Shown here: positions 11,259 to 19,520 of the stretch, one piece after another
Layout of the letters: each line of letters starts with the position of its first letter
Position numbering within the stretch: position 1 is the stretch's first letter
DNA from: Spirogloea muscicola
Lineage: Eukaryota > Streptophyta > Zygnematophyceae > Spirogloeales > Spirogloeaceae
NCBI GenBank assembly: GCA_009602725.1
Contig: WELB01000062.1
Span: forward strand, 329,545 to 355,631
DNA: 26,087 bases
Reading direction: 5' to 3'
Translations under genes and position numbers: made by a program
The notes under the pieces: generated by a model
What the model was told of the DNA's origin: nothing
Database searches by the model: none
What the model saw: the letters and a program-made list of their open reading frames with translations, nothing else

Positions 11259-11912
11259 TGGCGGCAGAGCGACCTCCTTGTGCATACTTGCCAGGAAGTT
11301 GGTGAGGACTGCTCCTGCAGCCACGGCTTCCATTCTTTGCAAACAGCGGGAACTCTGCTGAGCTTGCACCACGTCGGGCCATCGCCCAGCACATTGAGCT
11401 TCCCGGCAAAACTTGGGTGGCAAGGCCGGCAACGGTGACTGAGACATGCATGACATGTGCCTCCCCTGTGAGTTTACTTCTCGATGCAGTGGCGCAGCCT
11501 GATACGAGCTGCACTGGACATCGGCACCTGTACTATTGACAGGCCAGGCTACAAGCTGGCCTCGACAAGTGAGATGACTTGTATCTGAAGGCGACAGGAA
11601 TCACCTACTAAAGTCTGCTGCTGGCCTGCTGAAGAACTTACAGAGACATCTAGGCTACCTTGTAGATTTTGCTGTTGGCGGGCCAACACCTTCGGGCTCT
11701 ACCCTCCCTCTTCCGGCTGCTGGTATTCCGGACTTGCTTCGTTTGACTGGTAACGACATTTGTTTATTGGCCATCTATGATAGCTACTTGCTTTGCTGGG
11801 TGATTCACAATCACCGGCACTTTCGACCTTCTGTCTGAAAGTGCAAGCTTACAATTAGTTATTGGCACAGATTGGATACGCAGTCATGCCAATGGGTCAT
11901 CGGTGTCAGTCG
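11259..11912. other. Convergent intergenic region
   Basis: About 650 bases between the stop codons of the plus-strand coiled-coil gene and the minus-strand URI gene. I see no coding exon. On the minus strand a TGTAA element lies at 11853-11849, some 60 bases after the URI stop. TGTAA is the common polyadenylation signal of green algae, so this may end the URI transcript. Confidence 0.55.
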
Positions 11913-14718
11913 TCAATGCTGCATGCGCATCTTGAAGCGGCTCAGCGGCTTCGCAGCATCCGGCGCCACTGGCACCTGGAATAGAGCAAACCTGGTAAGC
12001 TGTGATACTTTCCAAGAACGTGGCAGCTGTTGGTTCACTGTAACCGATGCCACAGCGGGAGGTGCTGACAGACACTGCGACTTACAAGCCAGCTGTGCCA
12101 GTCCTGTGCTGCATAAGCTGCCATGGCAATGTTGCTCACAGGAGGAAGGAGGGTTGACGACGGTCGGGCGCTGCTCCACTCCATGACCTCCCCGCTGAAC
12201 GCCTGCCATTCCAGAAGAGCAAGCATCAGCTGACATGTAATACGTCTTGGTGGATCGCTGGTTCAGTACACTGACATGCCAGAATATCTCTAAGCTAAGG
12301 CTGGGCGTGGATACCATCAAGTATGACAATAATGTGGGATGACGAGGCTGACCCGCTTCTGAGCCTCTGAAGGACCTCTGCTGGATGCCGGCTCGGGAGG
12401 GCTCGGACGCTGGGGCTCGCGCAGGGGTGCAGCAGTGGATGCGTCGCCTGCGCCATCCATGTGCAAGCCACCGGCTCTCCACTCGGGCCCCACTGGATCC
12501 CAATCCTCCATCTCCATCCTCCTGTCTGACCACTCCTCGCTTGAAACCTCCCCGGGTGGCCCTCCCGCGTCCCCCTCGGTGGCAGCTCGCATGTCATGCC
12601 TATCTGTCCCTCTACTTTTACCAAGTCCCTCTCCATCTTCTCCCTCTTCCTCCTCCTCTCTCCATGTCTCAGTCGCTCTCCTCCCCCCCTCCTCCTCCTC
12701 GTCCGCCTCCCCCTCCTCCTCCTCCTCCTCCTCTTCATCCTCCTCTTCATCCTCCTCCTCTTCTTCTTCCTCCTCCTGCTCCTCTCCTGCAGCATCATTT
12801 CTAATTGCAACGGCAGTACAAGCTCCTCCGCCCTTTGCCAGTGTTGCCCTCCCTGGAGTGAACGAGCCCGCTTTGCTCCGTCGCAAATGATCACTCTGGA
12901 AGATGTCACGAGAGCCTGCTGCAGCCGCCTCGGCCATCTCCAGGTCGTCCAAGCGGGCCATCAGGTTTGCGTGCTCCTCATCGTCATCCTCCTACGTGCA
13001 GCAGAGAAAATAGGGCATCATCCATGTCAGGGCTGATGGACCAGCCTGCCTCACTCCTTCCGTCAACTTCATGTCTTAAGCTCCGTGTAAAGCTTAACCG
13101 CAAGGACTCTGCTCGGTCTGCACTGACTAAAGGACCTGAAGAACCTTATATCAAATTGTGAATTCAAGATGGTGTATGAAAGACACACCTTAGCTCCCTG
13201 CATGCTCCGCCCAGCATCCACGGTTGCCTTAGCTGCACCCCCACCTTCCGAAATTGGTGCAAGGGAAGTCTCCTCGTACTCCTCACGGATCTCAACCATG
13301 CCACCCTGCACAGCAAACATACCCACAACTTCAGAAAGTGTAGTGACAAGAGACGACCTGATGTTTTAGCAGCTGGGAATATGCACGGAGTTCCGGAGGG
13401 GACACAGGAGCATGCAATGCACGCAACGCCGAGGCACAGGAGGGAAGAGTACGACTTGCTGAGAACCCAGAATACGTGCCAAAATGTCAAGCCTAAGGGC
13501 TAAGGGCTAGGGTGCAGGCTACAGAGTTGACGTGGTGAGTTTTCTACATCCTCAGAATTCAGAGTGTTGCCTGTGTGGCCCACCTCGACATCGCCGGCAG
13601 TTTCGCTGGCAAATGCGGCCTCGCTTCGGATGTCCGCCAGCTGCGCCCGGGCAGCAGCCAGCTTGGTGCTCAGGAAGGCGCAGCGCCGGTCCAGGATCTC
13701 CGCCGCCTGCACGGTGGAGCGCTCGACGTGGTAACCCTCGCCGACCAGCACCTAGGCCCGCCAGTAGCAGCAGGGCAGGCCGCCAGGCAGGCCAAGCCGC
13801 CCACGTCAAACTCGTGGTCCATCGCCGTGCGTCTCCTCTGATTTCATTTCATAATCCAATAACATATTGTGCACGCTCCTCGCAGTCCCCAGTCAAGGGC
13901 ACAAGGCTGCCGCCCACATGCGCTGGCCAGCAATGTGCCAGAGCCCGGCCTGCGGCCGAGGCAATGGAGAGGTAATTATTCTGAGACAATGGAGGGCACT
14001 TATTGAGTGGTACCAGAAATGTGGCCTCTCTTGCAATAAAGTATAGGTTTTACATTTCTTATCACTTCTTGAACTTAGTGCGATGACGTCGCCATGATTG
14101 GCTAAAACCATTCGATGTTATAGGCCTGCAGAAAGGGTAGCAGCTGGGGCCTCGTCGCTGGCCGATGACCAAAGGCGAGGCTGGCAGATGCATCACCAAA
14201 TCAGGCCTGACAACTCAGGGCGTCGTACTGGGAAAGATCAGGCTAAAACCTTAACCCCTGGAGGTTTGAGCCTGAACCTAAACCCTATCTTAAAACCCTA
14301 AATAGTAAATCCTGAACCCTTTGGGTGTTGGCTGTTGGGCTTGTTATGGCTCAGAGGACGTACTATGAGCTCGTTGGTGTGCACAAGGCGGCCGGGGAAG
14401 AACGCGGCGCTGCCGAACGGGACCTGAGCGCCACAGCCGCAGGCGCGGGAGCAATGGCAGGCAGCAAGTGAGACCCTTTAACCCCACGACCAAGTTACGC
14501 AAGAGGAGCTTCCAGTCAGGGGTCGCGATCGGAGTGGCGTCGGCACCATGACGCGGTGCGAGGTGCGCGCGGGCAGCTCGAGGAGCAGCCGCGCCAGCGC
14601 GCCGCCCTCCGCTGCGAAGCGCGCGAGCGCCGCGGCGTCGGCCTCCAGCGCCTCNCGCGCGGCATCGCGGCCGCCGCCCCCGTCGCACTCTGCGGCGCGC
14701 AGCGCGGGGCGATGGTCG
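11913..14718 (-). CDS. URI1: URI-type unconventional prefoldin (RPB5 interactor homologue)
   Basis: Proposed exons in transcript order: about 14718-14547 (5' border open), 14423-14364, 13751-13584, 13305-13189, 12991-12353, 12202-12140, 11975-11913. All later joins are phase 0. Seen: a helix ending LELPARTSHRVM, the prefoldin beta-hairpins VPFGSAAFFPGRLVHTNELI and VLVGEGYHVERSTVQAAEIL, a second helix, then IREEYEET and LMARLDDLE. A long acidic stretch with near-uninterrupted glutamate (about 12640-12790) follows, then AFSGEVMEW and the C-terminal box KPLSRFKMRMQH. The prefoldin core with both distal boxes is the URI/Bud27 signature. URI proteins sit in a prefoldin-like complex with R2TP and bind RPB5 in RNA polymerase assembly, mostly in the cytosol. 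The N at 14654 is the third base of a CGN codon, so it is arginine either way. No start ATG is in frame in exon 1, so an upstream exon is missing. Confidence 0.9.
12640..12790 (-). repeat. Glutamate-coding GAG/GAA repeat in URI
   Basis: A purine-rich trinucleotide tract on the minus strand (CTC/TCC on plus) encodes the acidic low-complexity region of URI. On the plus strand it makes artificial poly-Ser and poly-Pro/Leu frames. Confidence 0.9.
14243..14325 (+). repeat. Degenerate telomere-like tract in a URI intron
   Basis: Imperfect CCTAAACCCTA-like units lie in the 612-base URI intron (13752-14363). A shorter tract of the opposite orientation (TAAGGGCTAGGG) is at 13492-13517 in the next intron. 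Confidence 0.7.
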
Positions 14719-15444
14719 CTGACGAGAGGTTGTCTCGTCGGGCACGGACGTTGATGGAAAATCACATGGTAGCTCAGTGGCAGGTGATCGTAGGCTTGAC
14801 GTCGAGATACCGCGACCCTAATACCGTCTACAAGTTGGTGCATCAGGGTGTTGCGCCTGCGCAGCTGGCAGACTGGGTGCAACGTTTACAGCTGCAAGTC
14901 ACTCCGACTTGCGGCTGCTGACTCGGGGTTACTAAGCTCCCACTCGCTGTAGTCTCACACTTTGGGCTGCCCTCTCACAGCTATTGCAGCTCTGGCGGCG
15001 GCCTTTGGCTTCCGTCAGGGCGACGTCTTTCCGCCTGCTAGCTATTCAGATTTGCATCTACTGACTAGAGGTTACTGAGAGTCCGCTTGCTGCTGTCTCA
15101 GTCCTTAGCACTCCGTCTCCTTCAGACCTTGTCCATTCCTTTGGGCTGGCCTCTCCCAGTCACAGTTAATCTGGCCGCGCTTGCTCTATTGCAGCCAAGT
15201 GGAATGCCGCAAGTAGTAGGCCGAGGCCTGGCTCAAGAGTCGGACCAGTAACGCCCAGAGAGATGCACAGCCCTGCTATGCCTTTCGCGAGGCACAGCAC
15301 AGCTACCATCACAGGGCTGTCCCAAAGGTTTCCCGGTAGGATAATCACTAAGTAACCTCTAGTGAGGAGCCGCAAATCAGGAGGATTAGCAGCCGGAAAG
15401 CAATCCCACAGCGCAGCAGTGAAGCGGCTTGAGCGCTTCAAGGA
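14719..15444. other. URI upstream region with dispersed repeats; no gene seen
   Basis: This should contain the missing URI 5' exon and its promoter, but I cannot place either. From about 14905 it enters repeat mosaic: related blocks near 14908-14935, 15047-15085 and 15345-15385 share a core like GGTTACT...TCC and its reverse complement. Confidence 0.55.
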
Positions 15445-15797
15445 GCAAGTAGAGGCTGCCATCCCGAGTGGGGATCTGCCGATGACCCCCCCCGCGCTAT
15501 GCGAGAGGTGCGAACAATGATCGCCCGTGTGTGTACAGGTGAGCAGCGTGTTTGCCGCCATGACCCCCCCCGCGCTATGCGAGAGGTGCGAACAATGATC
15601 GCCCGTGTGTGTACAGGTGAGCAGCGTGTTTGCCGCCTCAAGGCGGCAGTAAGACACGGCGCACGGCTGGGGCTTGAGGCGGGGAACCTGCTGCTCACCA
15701 GGGCGCACACGGGCGAACAGTGTTCGCACCTCTTTGCACAGCGCCCCAACACTGGGGTCACCAGCAGATCCCACTCGGGTTGGCAGCCTCTACTTGC
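15445..15797. repeat. Long inverted repeat (fold-back element)
   Basis: The left arm (15445-15644) and right arm (about 15670-15797) are reverse complements over about 120 bases once an extra 78-bp unit in the left arm is discounted. Both outer ends carry GCAAGTAGAGGCTGCC or its complement, and the inner ends carry CCGCCTCAAG and CTTGAGGCGG. Only about 25 bases separate the arms, so a transcript would fold into one long hairpin. Such structures occur in fold-back or MITE-like elements and small-RNA loci; nothing here shows which. Open frames in it on both strands are by-products. Confidence 0.85.
15482..15637 (+). repeat. Exact 78-bp tandem duplication
   Basis: Positions 15482-15559 and 15560-15637 are identical, running from ATGACCCCCCCC to GTGTTTGCCGCC. 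The duplication lies in the left arm of the fold-back element; the right arm has one diverged copy, so the duplication followed formation of the inverted repeat. Confidence 0.95.
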
Positions 15798-16577
15798 TTT
15801 GTCCGTCCTTTTTGGGCTGGCTTTTCCAGCCCCGATCCTCAATGGGCGAGCCCTTTCTTTCTACTTGCTCCTTAAGGCGCTCAAGGTGCTGCGCCTCGGA
15901 GCATGTCAGGCCGTCCAGGCCAGTCGCTTGGAGCTCCGCCATCTCATTCACCATCTCCTCAACCTCAGCCGGTGATACTCCAGGTGGAGGACTAGGTTGC
16001 GCACTCCTCTTGCTTAGCGCTACAACTCGCTGTACCTAAGTATGCATGCAAGTTGTAGCTTTGCATACTCATCCTTGATGGGCACCCTGCTCCCCTTTCC
16101 ACAAATCACCTGTGAGTATGACATGTCATTCTTCCTGGGCTGACGCCCACTCGCAGGAGTCATTGACAATAAATCATGCTTTTGCGCCCTAAGGCCCTTT
16201 TAGACCCTTTTAGACCATGTACATTCCACTGTGCTGGCCTCTCACAGAAGAAGTGGCTCCCCATTGAAATGGAGCGTGTATTAAGAGATGGAGGGCGTGT
16301 GTGGCCAAGTACAAAGGCAAGAAACATTGACAAGTGTACATCACGTGCTTCTAAGCTGACCCGCTCAGTAAGCACGAGTCAGCACATAGAGGTCGCTAAT
16401 TGATGCCCGAATACCGGACGGCGATCGACAAGCTCTTGAGCTACCAGCTAAGGCTCGACCAGCTTTCTGATGCAACTCATGAGCCTGAGCTCGCAGCAGA
16501 CAAGCTGACACTCGACGCTGCAAGAATGACAAGTAGGCTGCCGGCATGCCCATCTGAGCTGGGGGCAAGGGCTGCCA

Positions 16578-16820
16578 ATGGGGCCAAGGGCTGTGAGAAG
16601 CCAGCCTGAGAAGAATTGACAATGGTTCGAAGGGGCCAAATGACGAAGGGGCCTCAAGTTGCTATGTCAGAACAGGTGTAGGATGGACCACTCAGTAGCT
16701 ACAAGTGAGGAGCCTCAAATTCGACAGACTAGTTGCCGGAGTTCTATCCCCCTGACGAGAGCCAGAGGCTGCAGCGAGGGCACGGCCAGCACGCAGATGC
16801 AAGGCGTGGGCCATGGACCG
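16578..16820 (+). repeat. Dispersed repeat, copy 1
   Basis: About 243 bases, starting near AATGGGGCCAAGGGCTG and ending GGGCCATGGACCG, match 17018-17274 with substitutions and small indels. Shared blocks include GTGAGGAGCCTCAAAT, GACAGACTAG, and GCACGGCCAGCACGCAGATG. It has no conserved reading frame. Confidence 0.9.
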
Positions 16821-17017
16821 GGAGGGAGACTCACAGCCACTGCCGTGCAATTGGAAGAACTGTTCCTCTTCGAGCGCCCACTTACAGAGGTCATAAATGA
16901 AAAGAAGAAACAGCTCACAGGAAGAAACTGCTCGCCCACAGAGAAGAGGGGCTGGCAAAGCCAGCCCAACAAGAATGGACAATGTCCAAAGCCAAAGAAA
17001 GAAGAAGTGGCTCTCCC

Positions 17018-17274
17018 AATGGGGGCAAGGGCTGTGAGAAGCCAGCCCGAAAAGAATTGACAAGGTTCGAAGGGGCCAAACTACGAGCTAAGCAGCGACT
17101 TCGGGGCCTGAAGAGGCTATGGCAGAACGGGGGAGGATGGACCACTCAGTAATTACGAGTGAGGAGCCTCAAATCCGACAGACTAGCTGCCGGAAAACTA
17201 TCCCTCTGACAAAAGCCGGAGGCCGCAGTGAGAGCACGGCCAGCACGCAGATGCAAGGCGTGGGCCATGGACCG
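17018..17274 (+). repeat. Dispersed repeat, copy 2
   Basis: Second copy of the element at 16578-16820, in the same orientation. A further partial copy of its end (AGCCAGAGGCTGCAG to CCATCGACCGCTG) lies at about 17641-17705. Other fragments around 15800-15860, 16215-16270 and 17575-17610 carry related TGGGCTGGCCTCTCACAG blocks in the opposite orientation. Confidence 0.9.
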
Positions 17275-17878
17275 CTGAAGGGAGAAGGACAAGAAAGAGG
17301 TGCCGAAAAAGGACTACACTACAAACCACGAGACGATGCAGAGGGGAGCTCAGTACCCGCGAGTGAGCAACATCAAGTCGCAGTAGCTCACTGCATGGAA
17401 AGAGGCACTCCGCCGAGACCCAGAGGCAGCAGCCATAGCACGGCCTGCTCGCGTGTGGACGGCTGGCAAGGGAGCGTTGGAACGAGACTGCCAGGCGCAT
17501 ACGGAAGACCGAGCGAACCGGCGGCGTCACAGGAGTCATGAAGGGGAGCACCTTGCGCCTTTTGGCACTTTCTGACTTTGTATTTTGGGCTCTCACAGCC
17601 ATTGCAGAGAGAGTGTCTCAGGGTAACGGGTACCCTGTCTATAGCCAGAGGCTGCAGTCAAAGCGCGACCTGCACGCAGATGCAACGCGCGCGCCATCGA
17701 CCGCTGCAGCGATATTGACAGGCTCATGCGATAAACCTGGGCGAGAGAGCCTGCCGCTCTGAAAGTGGTCTGCTCCCTGTGGTTCAGTATAGCATGTCAG
17801 ATATGCATGTGCTCACTCGGGGATATTTAGTGTCCCCCTTAGCCAGCTCATTACCCAATTAACAGGACATTTGTAAGG

Positions 17879-18073
17879 CTAGAATTTGGCCTCCATTTCA
17901 ATTTCATGCGCACCGCGCGCCTTCTCTCCGTGGTTACGATGGGACACAGCGCTGCGTGCTAGCCGGTGCGGGAGCTCGAGCCACCGAGCGCCGAGCGCCC
18001 CGTGAACGTCGATGGCAAGGGGGAAGAACTCGTCCTCCCGAGTGAATAGCCAGCATGCTTCGCCTTTACACAA
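17879..18073 (-). pseudogene. Possible reverse-transcriptase C-terminal remnant
   Basis: A 64-residue minus-strand frame contains WLFTREDEFFPLAIDVHGAL followed by a short helical basic tail. A segment of form F.PLAI(D/E)..G.. near the end of the reverse-transcriptase polyprotein is typical of non-LTR retrotransposons in algae and protists. The catalytic FADD-type core is not found nearby, so this would be a broken copy. The match rests on one short motif and could be chance. The repeat-rich neighbourhood supports it modestly. Confidence 0.35.
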
Positions 18074-18797
18074 GCTTCTTTGATGGCAAAGTCACATTGT
18101 TGGCCAGACCCATTAGGCATAAGTGGCATTGCTCAAAGACCATACATAAGATGCAGTCATTGACCATTTCGTGTGGCGCTGTGCAAAAGGGCTGTCGCAT
18201 GCTACTTCAATGTGGTTGTATGGCATACTTGTCTGTTTGCATTTGTCTGTGATGTTATTTTGTGTCAACATGCCAAAAGGAATGCCAGCAGCACTAGTAG
18301 ACCACAACTTACTTCCTCAAAACGCAGAATTGACAGTGAAGGTTACAGTGAGCAAGAAAGCAACAAAAAGCAAATTGCATAAGCTCTCGTAATAACATCT
18401 GGTCAAGTCAAGCTGCAGGCTTCGTCCAACAGGTTTCGTGCAAAGGTCCATCTAGTTCCATCGAGCTGTCAGCTTCTTGTGATCAATCCTTTGGCCCCTT
18501 GATTGAGGGTGCTCATAATATACCTGACTCCTAGCGGGCTTAGAAGAGGCATAATTGGCACTCGGCTCCCGTGATCAACAAGGGGCCGCATGACCAGACA
18601 TACTGTTGTGTTGCCGTAGCCGTAAGCACAGGGGTGGATGGTGGTTTTGGGATCCCGTGGAAAACGCTTCTCTAGGAGCATGCTTACTATTGCAGGAGGT
18701 GGTGCTTACGAACGGCCAGCCACAGAAGCAAACGTTTTCAGTCATCAGAAAGTCATAGTGAAGGAGTAGGGCATAGCAGGTTAGCGTTGAAAACTAT
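18074..18797. other. AT-richer stretch, no gene seen
   Basis: Base composition is lower in GC than in the gene regions. Short frames are present (for example 18171-18392 plus, ending in a lysine-rich tail) but none shows a motif or credible splice partners. Confidence 0.5.
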
Positions 18798-19520
18798 TTG
18801 GGTTTGTTGTCGAGGGCTGGTCTCTGCCCCCTCCCTCCATCTCCAACGCCTTGGCCTTCCTCCTGCTCTCCCTTACCTCAGGCCCCCTTTGCCTCAGGCG
18901 CCATTGCCATCCGTCCGACCTTCGGCGGCTGCCTGGCGAGCCTCGGCGTAGGAAGGCGCACCTCGCTCTCCCAGGAGCCCCGTCGTCTCCAAAGCCTTTG
19001 CACGCCCACGTCCGTCGTGGCCTCTATGGTCCCCTCGCTTGGCCACCACCCGCATCGCCAGAGCACCGCTCCACCACTCTCCACTCGCTTGGCACTCCTG
19101 GGGCTCATGGACTCGTAGGGCGCGCCCTCTCGTCTCCGTGCTCGGCCGCTGCGGCGGTCATAGCGTCCAACGGCCTCCTCGTCCCGGCCTCGAGGCCATA
19201 GCTGCTGAAAGGCACGAAGGCCTGCAGGAGCTGCTGTCTGCGAGCCCCTGGCAGGCACGACCCGCCTCCTCGTCCTCACTTACTGCAGCACCTTTCCTGC
19301 CTCGGCAAATGGGTGGTGGCACAAGCTTTCCGAAGTCATGCTCAGTTGCTGCTGTCGGTGTCCTCTCGGGAGTCTGGTGAGAGAAGCTGCTGGTGGCGCA
19401 GTGCACTGGTGGTGCAGTGCAAGCAGCCGGCACCCTTCTCGACTCGATGCGATACGGCTACTCTTGCGGCCATATGGGGACCTTAGCCTAAGGACAGCTC
19501 GGGGGTGCTCGCCAGTTGCA
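18798..19520. other. GC-rich stretch upstream of DCN1, coding status unclear
   Basis: Long open frames exist on both strands (plus 18798-19118, 18851-19201, 19039-19380; minus 18878-19279, 19158-19433), as expected from high GC. None carries a motif I know. The plus frame at 18851 begins with a hydrophobic, then Arg/Pro-rich segment that might be a transit peptide. It could equally be DCN1 promoter and 5' untranslated region. Confidence 0.4.

Larger units (their letters stand above)
15798..17878. other. Repeat mosaic without a recognised gene
   Basis: Around the two named dispersed copies this stretch has many shorter shared fragments in both orientations. Open frames up to 140 codons occur but differ between repeat copies and hold no known motif. 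It is best read as decayed, non-autonomous repetitive DNA. Confidence 0.65.

Noticed and set aside
12385-13036. Plus-strand poly-Ser, poly-Pro and poly-Leu frames
   Set aside because: They are the complement of the glutamate-coding repeat of URI.
14346-14470. Plus-strand frame starting MAQRTYYELVGVHKAAGE, resembling a DnaJ J-domain start
   Set aside because: The similarity stops after about ten residues. The minus strand of the same bases encodes the conserved URI hairpin VPFGSAAFFPGRLVHTNELI with matching splice sites.
15482-15637. Direct repeats as a possible CRISPR array
   Set aside because: There are only two units, adjacent without spacers, in a nuclear eukaryotic context.
15166-15975. 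Frames on both strands with an internal repeated peptide
   Set aside because: They come from the fold-back element and its 78-bp duplication, are open on both strands, and have no motif.
16615-16640. GGTTCGAA, reminiscent of a tRNA T-loop
   Set aside because: No acceptor stem, D-arm or anticodon arm is present, and the motif belongs to the dispersed repeat.
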